Assembly (NCBI GenBank): GCA_902622515.1
Contig: CACNQE010000002.1
Span: 1 to 64,000 of the forward strand
Reading direction: 5' to 3'
Source of the DNA: an uncultured SAR116 cluster alpha proteobacterium
GTDB lineage: Bacteria > Pseudomonadota > Alphaproteobacteria > Puniceispirillales > Puniceispirillaceae
DNA length: 64,000 bases
The notes under the pieces were generated by a model, which was not told where the DNA came from, did no database searches, and saw nothing but the letters and a program-made list of their open reading frames with translations. Positions 28,407-37,909 of the stretch are shown here, piece by piece (position 1 is the stretch's first letter; every line of letters begins with the position of its first letter). A program made the position numbers and the translations under genes.

Positions 28407-29138
28407 ATGAAAAAAATGGGTAAAATTTATGGTGTTGGAGTTGGTCCTGGCGCAGTTGACTTATTAAGTGTGCGAGCAGACAAGCTCGTGCGAGAAGCAA
28501 AATATATTGCTTTTTTTAGAAAGGCGGGTCGTGCTGGCCATGCACGCCAAATCGCATCCACCTTATTATCCAAGGATGTAATAGAATTAGCAATGGAATA
28601 TCCTATCACAACTGAAATTCCTTTATCAGACCAGCGCTACAGTGAGGTGTTATCCGAATTTTATAAAAAATATTCTAATAAGATTATATCATTATCACAA
28701 ACTGGAATAGATCTGGTTATATTATGTGAAGGAGATCCATTTTTTTATGGTTCTTTCATGCATATTTACAGCCGTGTTAAAGATAAATGTCCAGTTGAAG
28801 TTGTGCCTGCTATTACTGGTATGTCAGCTGCTTGGACTGCAACTGACATTCCCATAACTTGGGGAGATGACATTCTAACTGTTTTAATGGGAACATTAGA
28901 TAAAACCACTCTTGAAAACCAACTGGAAGATACAAATGCTGCTATCATTATGAAAATTGGGCACAATTTGCCCAAAATAAAAAAAGCACTTGAAAGAACA
29001 GGTCGGTTTTATGACGCATTCATTGTAGAATATGCAGCCATGGACAAGCAGACAGTGCAGCGATTATCTGACTACAATACGGAAAATGCACCTTATTTCT
29101 CTATTATCATTTTACATGGACAAGGAAGAAGACCATGA
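28407..29138 (+). CDS. cobI: Precorrin-2 C20-methyltransferase (CobI)
   Basis: 243 aa, SAM-dependent tetrapyrrole methylase making precorrin-3A. YGVGVGPGAVDLLSVRA at the N-terminus, CEGDPFFYGSFMHIY and PAITGMSAAWTA show the family fold. An in-frame ATG at 28416 is an alternative start. Overlaps cobJ by four bases. Confidence 0.95.
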   Translation: MKKMGKIYGVGVGPGAVDLLSVRADKLVREAKYIAFFRKAGRAGHARQIASTLLSKDVIELAMEYPITTEIPLSDQRYSEVLSEFYKKYSNKIISLSQTGIDLVILCEGDPFFYGSFMHIYSRVKDKCPVEVVPAITGMSAAWTATDIPITWGDDILTVLMGTLDKTTLENQLEDTNAAIIMKIGHNLPKIKKALERTGRFYDAFIVEYAAMDKQTVQRLSDYNTENAPYFSIIILHGQGRRP

Positions 29139-29899
29139 ATGGTAAAATCTTTGTTGTTGGACTCGGTCCAGGTGACCCGTCCCAAATAACCCCTCAGGTA
29201 TCGAATGCTATTAATTTGGCTACAGATGTCATCGGATATTTCTCATACGTAGACAGAATCGCTCCCAAGAAAGGTTTGCAGTTACACCCATCAGATAATA
29301 GAGTTGAGGCAGAGCGCGCAAAACATGCTTTGACTTTAGCAGAAGCAGGCAGTGTTGTTTTGGTAGTGTGCTCTGGTGACCCAGGCGTTTTTGCTATGGC
29401 CTCTGCTATATTCGAGGTTTTAGAAAACAATGCTCCAAACTGGAATAATATAGACATTGAAATACTTCCAGGAATTACAGCAATGATTGCGTCTGCTGCA
29501 AGAGTTGGTGCTCCTCTTGGACACGATTTCTGTGCAATAAATTTAAGTGATAATCTAAAACCCTGGTCAATTATTGATAAGAGAATTCGATTGGCAGTTG
29601 AAGCAGATTTTGCAATTGCCTTTTATAATCCACGCTCAAAATCGCGCCCAAAAGGTTTTGAAAAAACGCTAAGGTTACTTAAATCACATTGTGAAGGTGA
29701 TAGACCAATTATTTTTGCAAGAGCTGTTTCAACTGAGGAAGAAACAATAAAGTATGTATCAATTTCAAAAGCAAAAGCTGATATGGCTGATATGCGTACT
29801 TTGGTTATAGTTGGTTCAAGTCAGACCAGAATTATCCATCAAAATAACAGAGAATGGATGTACACGCCTCGCCATTATCCTGAAAAAGATAGCCAATGA
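29135..29899 (+). CDS. cobJ: Precorrin-3B C17-methyltransferase (CobJ)
   Basis: 254 aa. Methylates C17 with ring contraction to form precorrin-4. VVGLGPGDPSQITPQ, CSGDPGVFAMAS, PGITAMIASAARVGAPLGHDFCAINLSD and FYNPRSKSRP are typical. Its last 25 bases overlap the convergent cobK gene, an antisense arrangement inside the operon. Confidence 0.96.
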   Translation: MNGKIFVVGLGPGDPSQITPQVSNAINLATDVIGYFSYVDRIAPKKGLQLHPSDNRVEAERAKHALTLAEAGSVVLVVCSGDPGVFAMASAIFEVLENNAPNWNNIDIEILPGITAMIASAARVGAPLGHDFCAINLSDNLKPWSIIDKRIRLAVEADFAIAFYNPRSKSRPKGFEKTLRLLKSHCEGDRPIIFARAVSTEEETIKYVSISKAKADMADMRTLVIVGSSQTRIIHQNNREWMYTPRHYPEKDSQ

Positions 29900-30615
29900 A
29901 CAACTGCTTCAGGACTATAAAATGTACGCCTATCTGGAATTTTAGGTCTATCAATCATTATAATTTCAATCCCTAATTGCCTTGCCGCTTCTACTTTTGA
30001 ATATGTAGCATTGCCGCCTGAATTTTTTGCAACGATCAAATTGATTCTATGTTTAGTCAAAAGTAATTTATCTTTGCTAGTTGTGAATGGCCCGCGGGAA
30101 ATATCTATTACGTGATTTGGAAATAATGGAGTTGCCTTGGGTTCATCTACAAGCCGTAAAAGATAAAAATGTTGCAGATTTTTATAAAATCTAGCCAATT
30201 GCATACGTCCAATGGCTAACATGACACGCTTTGGACTTTGGTCCAGCGCAGCAGAGGCTGCATCAACATCAGGCACCAAACACCATTTATCCCCCTCTTG
30301 TTTCTCCCATTTTGGGCGCGTCAGAGCAACAAGCGGTATTCCTGTTTTTTGGCATGCTAAAATAGCATTGTGGCTGATCTGCGTTGCAAATGGGTGTGTT
30401 GCATCTACGAGATGGGTGATCCCCTCAGAAATAATGTAAGAGGAAAGACCATCTACTCCACCAAAACCACCAATTCTTTTTTGAATAGGTTGTTGACGGA
30501 CACGTTCAACACGCCCAGCGTAGGAAATGGTAGCATTAAATTCGGTTTTAGAGATAAGATAAGCCAAGGAAGATGCTTCAGTTGTACCCCCTAGTATTAA
30601 GAGATTTCGCAGCAT
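29875..30615 (-). CDS. cobK: Precorrin-6A reductase (CobK), inverted within the operon
   Basis: 246 aa from the ATG at 30615; NADPH-dependent reduction of precorrin-6A. N-terminal NLLILGGTTEASSLA, VDATHPFATQISHNA and VAKNSGGNATYSKVEAARQLGI are CobK signatures. The frame stays open to 30987 but that part is antisense to cobL and lies outside the family. AGGGG nine bases upstream supports the start. The ATG overlaps the divergent cobL ATG in CATG (30613-30616), and the 3' end overlaps cobJ by 25 bases. Confidence 0.95.
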   Translation of the reverse strand: MLRNLLILGGTTEASSLAYLISKTEFNATISYAGRVERVRQQPIQKRIGGFGGVDGLSSYIISEGITHLVDATHPFATQISHNAILACQKTGIPLVALTRPKWEKQEGDKWCLVPDVDAASAALDQSPKRVMLAIGRMQLARFYKNLQHFYLLRLVDEPKATPLFPNHVIDISRGPFTTSKDKLLLTKHRINLIVAKNSGGNATYSKVEAARQLGIEIIMIDRPKIPDRRTFYSPEAVVHWLSFSG

Positions 30616-31819
30616 GAAAAATGACCCCTGGTTAATCATTATTGGCATAGATGGTGGCGGTTTTGACAAGCTGGCACAAATCGCTAAACAACACATTACT
30701 TCTGCCCGACATATTATAGGGCCTAAACGACACTTGTCTATGCTACCTAACTGCGACGCTAGCCTTATCGAATGGCCCTCACCGTTCTCCAAAGGCATAG
30801 AAATATTACTCTCAAGGCGGGGCCAGCCATGTGTCATGTTAACCTCTGGTGACCCTTTCTGGTTTGGAGCAGGCTCCAACATTACATCAAATCTTACTCC
30901 AGGAGAATGGAAGGCCATCCCAAACCATAGTTGCTTTTCGCTATGTGCAGCTGAGCTGGGATGGGCATTAGACCAAACTCTCTGCATTGGTTTACATGCA
31001 GCACCATTTTCAAGGCTACGGCCTTATCTTGCTCCAAATCGTAAAATTATGGCAACAATGCGAGATGGGGCATCTGTAAATGAGCTTGCTAATTATCTTC
31101 ACCTTATAGGTTTTGGGAATACACAAATTACAACCCTAGAATCACTTGGTGGCACAAATCAAAAAATAACTAAAAGTTACGCAAGTGAGTTGGAAGAAGA
31201 GTTCATGCATCCGGTTATGGTTGCCTTAGATATTTCAGGAGATGGCGAGACAATACAATCTAGTTCAGGCATACCTGATAGCTGGTTTAAACATGATGGC
31301 CAAATTACCAAGCAGGCTGTGAGAGCCATTACCTTGTCGTCACTAGCGCCTAGGTCAGGAGAACACCTCTGGGATTTGGGCGCTGGCTCTGGTTCGATTG
31401 GAATAGAATGGCTCTTATCTGGTCCTTTCATGAGAGCAACTGCGGTTGAAAAAAATTCAGAGCGTGTCGATACAATTAAAAAAAATGCTCTCAATCTGGG
31501 CGTTGACCAACTAATCGTTGTAGAATCAGACATAAATGACGCAATATATGACCTTGAAAAACCTGATTGCATCTTTATCGGAGGAGGGTTAAATGAAGAT
31601 TTAATTCAATTATTATGGTCGCATATTGGCGATGGCACACGGGTGGTTGCAAATGGCGTCACAATTGAAACAGATAGACTTCTTACCTCATTACAAGGAA
31701 AATTTGGTGGTAGCGTTCAACGGCTAGAAATTTCACATCTCGAGGAAATAGGTAACATGCATGGTTGGAAGGCCAATTTTCCTATTACGCAGTGGATTAC
31801 AAAAAAAGGGAACTATTAA
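30614..31819 (+). CDS. cobL: Precorrin-6Y C5,15-methyltransferase, decarboxylating (CobL)
   Basis: 401 aa two-domain enzyme: an N-terminal CbiE-like methylase (about 1-200, LIIIGIDGGG, LTSGDPFWFGAG) and a C-terminal CbiT-like Rossmann methyltransferase (about 215-400, LWDLGAGSGSIGIEWL). It methylates C5 and C15 and decarboxylates. Ribosome site AAGAGA lies within the opposite-strand start of cobK. cobE follows three bases after the stop. Confidence 0.96.
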   Translation: MKNDPWLIIIGIDGGGFDKLAQIAKQHITSARHIIGPKRHLSMLPNCDASLIEWPSPFSKGIEILLSRRGQPCVMLTSGDPFWFGAGSNITSNLTPGEWKAIPNHSCFSLCAAELGWALDQTLCIGLHAAPFSRLRPYLAPNRKIMATMRDGASVNELANYLHLIGFGNTQITTLESLGGTNQKITKSYASELEEEFMHPVMVALDISGDGETIQSSSGIPDSWFKHDGQITKQAVRAITLSSLAPRSGEHLWDLGAGSGSIGIEWLLSGPFMRATAVEKNSERVDTIKKNALNLGVDQLIVVESDINDAIYDLEKPDCIFIGGGLNEDLIQLLWSHIGDGTRVVANGVTIETDRLLTSLQGKFGGSVQRLEISHLEEIGNMHGWKANFPITQWITKKGNY

Positions 31820-31822
31820 CAC

Positions 31823-32200
31823 ATGAATAAGCATTTCATTATAGGATGTGGATTTCGGCAGTATGCATCTATAGAAAGCTTCGAGTCTGCATTATCCAAA
31901 ACTCCTAAAACGGAATATTATTCTGGGATTTGCGTGCCTGAGGACAAGATGTCCCACAAAGCATTATGTGCGTTTGCAAAAAAACTACACCTTCCCATTT
32001 ATGGAGTTAAAAGTGACGCAATATCGGGTACAGACACACCTACGAAATCTTCAAAAATCATAAATATAAGACACACAGGAAGTGTTGCTGAAGCAGCTGC
32101 TCTTTCTATTTTCAAAACACCGGCAAAGTTGATATCCACACGCGCTATTTCAGATGATAGACACGCTGTTTGCGCAATTGCGATGGGGGTTGATTTATGA
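31823..32200 (+). CDS. cobE: CobE / CbiG C-terminal-like protein
   Basis: 125 aa, matches the CobE family (C-terminal domain of CbiG): [11 protein letters not shown], a core helix-strand pattern and the typical ending [17 protein letters not shown]. Required for B12 synthesis in Pseudomonas; its chemistry is poorly defined. Overlaps cobM by four bases. Confidence 0.88.
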   Translation: MNKHFIIGCGFRQYASIESFESALSKTPKTEYYSGICVPEDKMSHKALCAFAKKLHLPIYGVKSDAISGTDTPTKSSKIINIRHTGSVAEAAALSIFKTPAKLISTRAISDDRHAVCAIAMGVDL

Positions 32201-32961
32201 CAGTACATTTCATAGGAGCAGGCCCCGGTGCAGCTGATCTTTTAACGATTAGAGGTCAGAAAATTATCTCCGAATGTCCAATTTGTCTCTATGCTGGGTC
32301 CCTTATTCCAGAGGAGATACTTGCCTTCTGTCCAAGTAACGCAACTATCATTAACACTGCATTACTTGACCTAGATAGTATCATCGATGAATGCGTTAAA
32401 GCATCAAATGCTGGACTTGACGTAGCACGTCTTCACTCAGGAGACCTATCAATTTGGTCAGCGATGGGAGAGCAAATCAGAAAATTAAAAGAAGCTAATA
32501 TTGATATATCAGTAACACCTGGGGTTCCAAGTTTTGCTGCAGCCGCTGCTAGTATTGACAAAGAACTTACCCTTCCTGGATTAGCCCAATCTGTAGTGCT
32601 CACAAGAACACAGGGTCGTGCCTCCGCCATGCCAGATGATGAAAGCCTTGAAAATTTTGCCAGAACAGGGTCAACCTTGGCAATTCACTTGTCCATACAC
32701 AATCTAGGCTATATTGTAGAAAAACTTATTCCATTTTACGGAGCTAATTGTCCTATTGTAGTGATTTTTCGTGCTAGTTGGGCAGACCAACAGATTATCA
32801 AAGGCGAATTATATACAATCGAAAATAGAATGCCCAAAGAAATAGAAAGAACTGCTATTATTTTTGTTGGTAGGTGCTTAGATAACGATCAATTTAATAA
32901 CAGCCGGCTATATGCAACGGATTATTCTCGCCGCTTTAGACCTGGAACAGCACAAGAATGA
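32197..32961 (+). CDS. cobM: Precorrin-4 C11-methyltransferase (CobM)
   Basis: 254 aa tetrapyrrole methylase giving precorrin-5. [47 protein letters not shown] and [12 protein letters not shown] are diagnostic. ATGA overlaps on both sides (with cobE and cobB) show tight coupling. Confidence 0.97.
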   Translation: MTVHFIGAGPGAADLLTIRGQKIISECPICLYAGSLIPEEILAFCPSNATIINTALLDLDSIIDECVKASNAGLDVARLHSGDLSIWSAMGEQIRKLKEANIDISVTPGVPSFAAAAASIDKELTLPGLAQSVVLTRTQGRASAMPDDESLENFARTGSTLAIHLSIHNLGYIVEKLIPFYGANCPIVVIFRASWADQQIIKGELYTIENRMPKEIERTAIIFVGRCLDNDQFNNSRLYATDYSRRFRPGTAQE

Positions 32962-34289
32962 CCAAAGACATAAACTTGCCACCAGGCTTACTTATCTCTG
33001 CCCCTAATTCTGGTTCTGGCAAGACAACAATCATGCTTGGCCTTTTACGTGCTCTTCGTAACCGAAATTTTTCAGTTCAGCCCTTTAAAAGTGGCCCTGA
33101 CTATATTGATCCAGCATTTCATTTGGCAGCTGCTAGTAGGCCTTCATATAATCTGGACACATGGGCAATGCCAGATGTGCTAATGCAAAAAATTGCCTTT
33201 AGTGCCGAGGGAGCTAATATTATTTTAACTGAAGGATCAATGGGCTTGTTTGACGGTGTTGCTCAAAAGGGTGCCTCAGGCTATGGCTCAACAGCTGAAA
33301 TAGCTCGTTTTTTTAACTGGCCTATTATACTAGTGTTGGATATAAGAGGACAGGCCCAATCGGCTGCTGCTACAGCACTTGGATTTGCAAGCTTTGAGAA
33401 AAAATTACCCTTTGCAGGTGTAATTTTAAATCATGTTTCAAGCGAGCGCCATGAGCGACTCACAAGAATCGGTATGGAACAGGCAGGTATTGAGGTGTTA
33501 GGTGCATTACCACGCAGGGAAGACCTAAAATTTCCAGAGCGGCATTTAGGATTAATTCAGGCTATTGAGCATCCAGATTTAAATAAGGCTATAGATGAAT
33601 ATGCATGCTTTATAACTCAGAATGTAAATTTAGACCGAATTGTGGAGCTCGCGCAGACAAATAACTTTGATAATTCGTCATCTTTAATTTTTACCACCCC
33701 GCCAGGCCAACATGTCGCACTTGCCCATGATAAGGCTTTTTCCTTTACCTATCCGCATCTAGTATCATTTTGGCGAGAACAAGGTGCCAAAATCTCTTAT
33801 TTTTCTCCATTAGCAAATGAACCTCCAGAAAAAGATGCAGACGTAGTCTGGTTGCCGGGTGGTTATCCTGAACTTTATGCGGGTAAATTAGCGAGCGCTG
33901 ATAAATGTTTTAGTGCAATTAGGAATCACGCCAAAACACGTCCTGTACACGGCGAATGCGGAGGATACATGGTACTAGGCAAATCCTTGATTGATAAAAG
34001 TGGCTGTGCACATGATATGCTTGGCTTGCTTGGACTTGTAACAAGTTTTGAAAAACGAAAATTTCACTTGGGTTATCGTAAAGCAACTTCTGTATATAAC
34101 ACAAAACTATTTGGTAGAAACACTTCGTGGAGAGGCCATGAATTTCATTATAGCCAGATATTATCCCAACCAGATGACGTATTGTTTTCCGTTGTTGATG
34201 CTTCAGATAATGCAGTACAAGAAACAGGTTCTGTTCGAGGCAATGTAACAGGCACGTTTTTTCACTTAATTGCAGAGGCAAATTTATGA
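32958..34289 (+). CDS. cobB: Hydrogenobyrinic acid a,c-diamide synthase (CobB)
   Basis: 443 aa, glutamine-dependent amidation of side chains a and c. P-loop in [31 protein letters not shown] and EGSMGLFDG in the synthetase domain; C-terminal glutaminase with Cys in [11 protein letters not shown] and His in GTFFHLIAE. Shares ATGA with cobM and cobA. Confidence 0.97.
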   Translation: MTKDINLPPGLLISAPNSGSGKTTIMLGLLRALRNRNFSVQPFKSGPDYIDPAFHLAAASRPSYNLDTWAMPDVLMQKIAFSAEGANIILTEGSMGLFDGVAQKGASGYGSTAEIARFFNWPIILVLDIRGQAQSAAATALGFASFEKKLPFAGVILNHVSSERHERLTRIGMEQAGIEVLGALPRREDLKFPERHLGLIQAIEHPDLNKAIDEYACFITQNVNLDRIVELAQTNNFDNSSSLIFTTPPGQHVALAHDKAFSFTYPHLVSFWREQGAKISYFSPLANEPPEKDADVVWLPGGYPELYAGKLASADKCFSAIRNHAKTRPVHGECGGYMVLGKSLIDKSGCAHDMLGLLGLVTSFEKRKFHLGYRKATSVYNTKLFGRNTSWRGHEFHYSQILSQPDDVLFSVVDASDNAVQETGSVRGNVTGTFFHLIAEANL

Positions 34290-35023
34290 CTGGTTTTGTT
34301 AGTTTTGTCGGTTCAGGTCCAGGTGACCCACAATTATTAACGCTCAAGGCTGTTGATAGATTAAAAAAAGCAGATGCAGTTTTATTTGATGATTTATCAT
34401 CAGGCCCTATTTTGCAATTTGCTCGCAAAGGTGCTGACCTTGTGGGAGTTGGAAAGCGTGCAAATCGCCCATCGCCAAAGCAAAATGCAGTTAGCCAACT
34501 CTTGGTTGAGTATGCTCGAAATGGTGGACATATTGTGCGCCTTAAATCAGGCGATCCAGGAATATTTGGGAGATTAGAGGAAGAAACAATCGAATTAAAG
34601 AAGGCGGGTATTGCTTATGAAATTATACCCGGTGTTTCTTCAGCCTTCGCAGCGGCGGCAGAAGCTGGTATTCCTTTGACAAGAAGGCTTAGCGCAAGGC
34701 GCATCCAATTTATTACAGGAAGAGATATAACAGGTGAGTTACCTGATGATTTTAACCTTACAGCGCTTTCAGACCCGTCGGCTATCACCATCGTTTTTAT
34801 GGGTAAACAAACATTTGCTAAAATGCAAAAACTACTTGAGGAGAATGGCTTGCCTAGAGATACTCCAGCTCTTCTTGCTGAGGCTGTCGCAACACCAAGT
34901 CAACGATTGATTAAAACGACAATTAGCGAACTTGCCAAATCACTAAAAAAGGATACTTCCCAACACCCCGCTTTAATATTTTATGGACCACTATCTTATA
35001 TGGATTTTCCTAATGACAATTGA
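34286..35023 (+). CDS. cobA: Uroporphyrinogen-III C-methyltransferase (CobA)
   Basis: 245 aa, the branch-point enzyme giving precorrin-2. FVGSGPGDPQLLTLKA, RLKSGDPGIFGRLEEE, PGVSSAFAAAAEAGIPLT and the C-terminal HPALIFYG are typical. It is a stand-alone methylase with no fused siroheme dehydrogenase/chelatase, consistent with a B12-dedicated role. Overlaps cobF by 11 bases. Confidence 0.96.
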   Translation: MTGFVSFVGSGPGDPQLLTLKAVDRLKKADAVLFDDLSSGPILQFARKGADLVGVGKRANRPSPKQNAVSQLLVEYARNGGHIVRLKSGDPGIFGRLEEETIELKKAGIAYEIIPGVSSAFAAAAEAGIPLTRRLSARRIQFITGRDITGELPDDFNLTALSDPSAITIVFMGKQTFAKMQKLLEENGLPRDTPALLAEAVATPSQRLIKTTISELAKSLKKDTSQHPALIFYGPLSYMDFPNDN

Positions 35024-35798
35024 AATATTTCTCGTAGGGGTGGGGACAGGAAACCCCGCGCATATTACTCTGCAAGCAATTGAACAATTAAAATCTGCGG
35101 ATATCATCATCATCCCAAGAAAAGGGGATAATAAAAGTGACTTAGCTGATTTGCGATATCAGATATGCAATGAAATACTAGGAGAGGAATGTCCCCAACT
35201 ATTTGAATTTGACTTACCCACCAGAAATTATAAACAGAGTTACTCTAAAGCAGTAGAGGAGTGGCATGAAACTATTGCAAAAATTTGGATTGATTGTATT
35301 GAAAAAGCTCAAACAGATTTAAAAAAATCTGTTAAGTCAGTTGGACTTCTTATCTGGGGTGACCCTTCTTTATATGATAGTTCGTTAAGGATTGCCAAAC
35401 GCCTTAAACCTACTCCACAGATTACTATAATTCCTGGCATAACCTCCCTACAGGCTTTATCAGCAGCACATAAAATAACAATAAACCAAATAGGCAAACC
35501 TTTCATGATAACAACGGGACGCCAGCTAACTAATTTTGGATTTCCAGATGATATAGATACAGCTATCATAATGCTTGATGGAGATTGTTCTTTCAGAACG
35601 TTAGAGCAAGAGAGGTACTACATTTGGTGGGGTGCCTATCTAGGTATGGAACAGGAGCTGTTGATCAAAGGCAAATTAAATGAAATGTCAGATGTTATAG
35701 TGGAAACAAGAGAAAATGCCCGAAAAATGCATGGCTGGATTATGGATAGCTATATGCTTAGGCGAGAAAAGATAGTTGGTAAAATTGTCCCACGGTAA
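35013..35798 (+). CDS. cobF: Precorrin-6A synthase, deacetylating (CobF)
   Basis: 261 aa from the ATG at 35013 (MTIEIFLVGVGTGNP); an in-frame TTG at 34983 would lengthen the cobA overlap without reason. Adds the C1 methyl and releases acetate, a step specific to the aerobic route. GDNKSDLADLR, WGDPSLYDSSLRIA and PGITSLQALSAAHKI are typical. Confidence 0.95.
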   Translation: MTIEIFLVGVGTGNPAHITLQAIEQLKSADIIIIPRKGDNKSDLADLRYQICNEILGEECPQLFEFDLPTRNYKQSYSKAVEEWHETIAKIWIDCIEKAQTDLKKSVKSVGLLIWGDPSLYDSSLRIAKRLKPTPQITIIPGITSLQALSAAHKITINQIGKPFMITTGRQLTNFGFPDDIDTAIIMLDGDCSFRTLEQERYYIWWGAYLGMEQELLIKGKLNEMSDVIVETRENARKMHGWIMDSYMLRREKIVGKIVPR

Positions 35799-36645
35799 TC
35801 ATTTGTTCATCTTTGGTCTAGGGTATGTTGGACAACACCTGGCAACTGAGCTTCATAGAAGAGGCTGGCAAATCACAGGCACAACCAGAAATCCGGAAAA
35901 ACTAAGACCTAATCTACCAAATAATTGGCAAATTCTAAGATTCGAGGATGGGAGCAAAATACCAGGTTTAAGCACTTATCTTTCTAAAGCGAGTCATGTG
36001 ATAACAACAATTTCAGCACTATCTGGTTATGACCCCGTAATGCGCTCACATGCGAAAGAACTTCGTGAATTTTCAGGATGGATTGGCTACGTTTCTGCGA
36101 CATCTGTATACCCAAACCAAGAAAACAGTTTTATTGATGAGAACGTACCTGCAGCCCCAAATACAAAAAGAGGCCTTGCTAGATTAAAAGCAGAGCAAGA
36201 ATGGCAGAAGTTATGTAAAGCGGAAATATTTCGGGCGGCAGGAATTTATGGGCCAAAACGAAATGCCATTTTTTCTTTATTAGAAGGAAGTGCACGAATT
36301 ATAGAAAAAAAAGGACAATTATCAAATCGAATTCATCAAGAGGATATTACAAATATTATAATTGCAGCTATCAGTAAACCTCGTGCTCTTCGCATTGTAA
36401 ATTTATGTGACCAAGAACCAGCCCCGCAAGGTGATGTTGTGCGCTATGCAGCTAAACTTCTTGGAATGCCCCCTCCAGAACCAATTTTATTTGAAACAGC
36501 TGATTTAACACCAATGGCGCGTTCTTTTTATACATCAAAACGAAAATTAAAATCTGTTATTGTTGGTCCAGAACTTGGTGTAACGCTAAAATATCCAAAC
36601 TATCGAGTTGGATTAAAGGCCTTGATTAGAAGTAAAAATTTTTGA
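35776..36645 (+). CDS. NAD(P)-dependent epimerase/SDR-like protein (YeeZ type)
   Basis: 289 aa. N-terminal Rossmann fold with FGLGYVGQHLATEL; GYVSATSVYPNQ (SDR Ser/Tyr region), FRAAGIYGPKR and NRIHQEDITN follow as in extended SDR sugar epimerase relatives. Start TTG at 35776 overlaps cobF by 23 bases; a second TTG at 35785 is possible. It ends the cob operon but I know of no B12 step for this family. Confidence 0.8.
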   Translation: MVKLSHGNHLFIFGLGYVGQHLATELHRRGWQITGTTRNPEKLRPNLPNNWQILRFEDGSKIPGLSTYLSKASHVITTISALSGYDPVMRSHAKELREFSGWIGYVSATSVYPNQENSFIDENVPAAPNTKRGLARLKAEQEWQKLCKAEIFRAAGIYGPKRNAIFSLLEGSARIIEKKGQLSNRIHQEDITNIIIAAISKPRALRIVNLCDQEPAPQGDVVRYAAKLLGMPPPEPILFETADLTPMARSFYTSKRKLKSVIVGPELGVTLKYPNYRVGLKALIRSKNF

Positions 36646-36761
36646 AAAAAATTTAGTTCCCATATAAATCTGACAAAATAAAAAGGTATTAAAAAAGTTT
36701 GTTATTCTTTTTGTTTTAGAAAATCTTGGAGAGATAAATTAATAATAATACTCGCGCTATC

Positions 36762-37610
36762 TTGATTTGTCTATGTGCTTATCTTTGCTTTGACTTAAGC
36801 GCAGTCCACGTTCGTTTCTTATCATCCCATTATAATCCGCAAGAACTCTCTTTATATAGAAATATTTTAGGGGTCATTCCAGCTATTCTCTATCTTGCAT
36901 ATGAACGACAATTGACTTTAAGGTTAGCCGAATATCGACTGATTAAGTGGCGTTTAGCAATTGGTCGTGGCCTACTAATAGCTGTAGCACAGCTAATGTT
37001 ATATAGTGCTTTAATGCAGCTGGAATTAGCCACGGTCTCAGCTTTAGGACAAACAATCGCAATTTTCGTAGTTTTACTTGCAATAATTATTTATGCTGAA
37101 AAAATTGGAATATGGCGCTGGGGCGCTGTAATTGTTGGGCTTTTTGGGGCGATCATCATTATTCGCCCTGGTTCTGACGTATTCACATGGTATAGTTTAT
37201 TACCAATAGGCGCAGCTTTTTGTTACGCTGCGTCCACCGTAACGCTGCGGAGTTTTGATAAAAATGTATCTAGTGCAGTCTTGTTTTTATACTCAGCTTT
37301 GGCATCGGCTTTTGGAGCATTAATTCTTGCTGTAGGGACCACTGCATTTTCGCCAATACATAGTTTTACTGATATTTTAATTATTCTCAGTATGTCTTGT
37401 TTTGGTGGTTTTGGAGTTGTGCTGATAATGTATGCTTTCCGAAGTGCACCCTCTTCTGTCTTAGCTCCGTTTAGTTATTTTGGTATAATTAATGCTTTTG
37501 TACTAGGTTGGATATTTTTTGGAGAATTTCCAATACAAAAACTTTTCCCAGGAGTGATATTAATCGTAGTCGCCGGTCTTGTAATTATTTGGAGGGAGAG
37601 AAAAATATGA
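36762..37610 (+). CDS. EamA-family (DMT) transporter
   Basis: About 282 aa with ten predicted membrane helices in two EamA repeats (for example LATVSALGQTIAIFVVLLAI in the first and APFSYFGIINAFVLGWIFFGE in the second). Substrate unknown. The start is unclear: the TTG at 36762 has no ribosome site, whereas an in-frame ATT at 36738 lies just after GGAGAG (36728-36733) and would complete helix 1. Confidence 0.82.
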   Translation: MICLCAYLCFDLSAVHVRFLSSHYNPQELSLYRNILGVIPAILYLAYERQLTLRLAEYRLIKWRLAIGRGLLIAVAQLMLYSALMQLELATVSALGQTIAIFVVLLAIIIYAEKIGIWRWGAVIVGLFGAIIIIRPGSDVFTWYSLLPIGAAFCYAASTVTLRSFDKNVSSAVLFLYSALASAFGALILAVGTTAFSPIHSFTDILIILSMSCFGGFGVVLIMYAFRSAPSSVLAPFSYFGIINAFVLGWIFFGEFPIQKLFPGVILIVVAGLVIIWRERKI

Positions 37611-37671
37611 TTAAATAAAGAATCAATTTAAGGGGTTTCAAAAAAACTTCTTCCTATTAAGGGAGAGGGAG

Positions 37672-37748
37672 TGGTAGCGGAGGAGGGACTTGAACCCCCG
37701 ACACGCGGATTATGATTCCGCTGCTCTAACCAGCTGAGCTACTCCGCC
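37672..37748 (-). tRNA. tRNA-Met (CAU), elongator type
   Basis: 77 bases including an encoded CCA. Acceptor stem GGCGGAG pairs with CTCCGCT-side bases; D-arm AGCTCAGCTGGTTAGAGC; anticodon loop ATCATAA gives CAU at 34-36; T-arm GGGGGTTCAAGTCCC. The start is G-C paired and the overall sequence resembles alphaproteobacterial elongator tRNA-Met. A tRNA-Ile(LAU) cannot be wholly excluded by eye. Confidence 0.93.
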
Positions 37749-37772
37749 TTAAAAGTATCTTGATTTTTAATG

Positions 37773-37801
37773 TTTAAAAACCATTCAATGCTTTGGGTCA
37801 A
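37773..37801 (-). promoter_or_regulatory. Probable promoter of tRNA-Met
   Basis: Reading the minus strand, TTGACC (37801-37796), 17 bases, then TTTAAA (37778-37773), about 25 bases before the mature tRNA 5' end. Good -35 and spacing, moderate -10. Confidence 0.5.
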
Positions 37802-37909
37802 GGCAAAAAGTTACTGTTTATTCTAAAAACCAGTGGCTTCAATAATTATACTTTCCCCAATTTAATACATAAAAAGGGCAATTAAAAAAGTTAAAATCAA
37901 TACTTAAGT

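Noticed and set aside
30616-30987. Upstream extension of cobK by 124 codons
   Set aside because: Antisense to cobL, outside the CobK family, and the ATG at 30615 has a good ribosome site.
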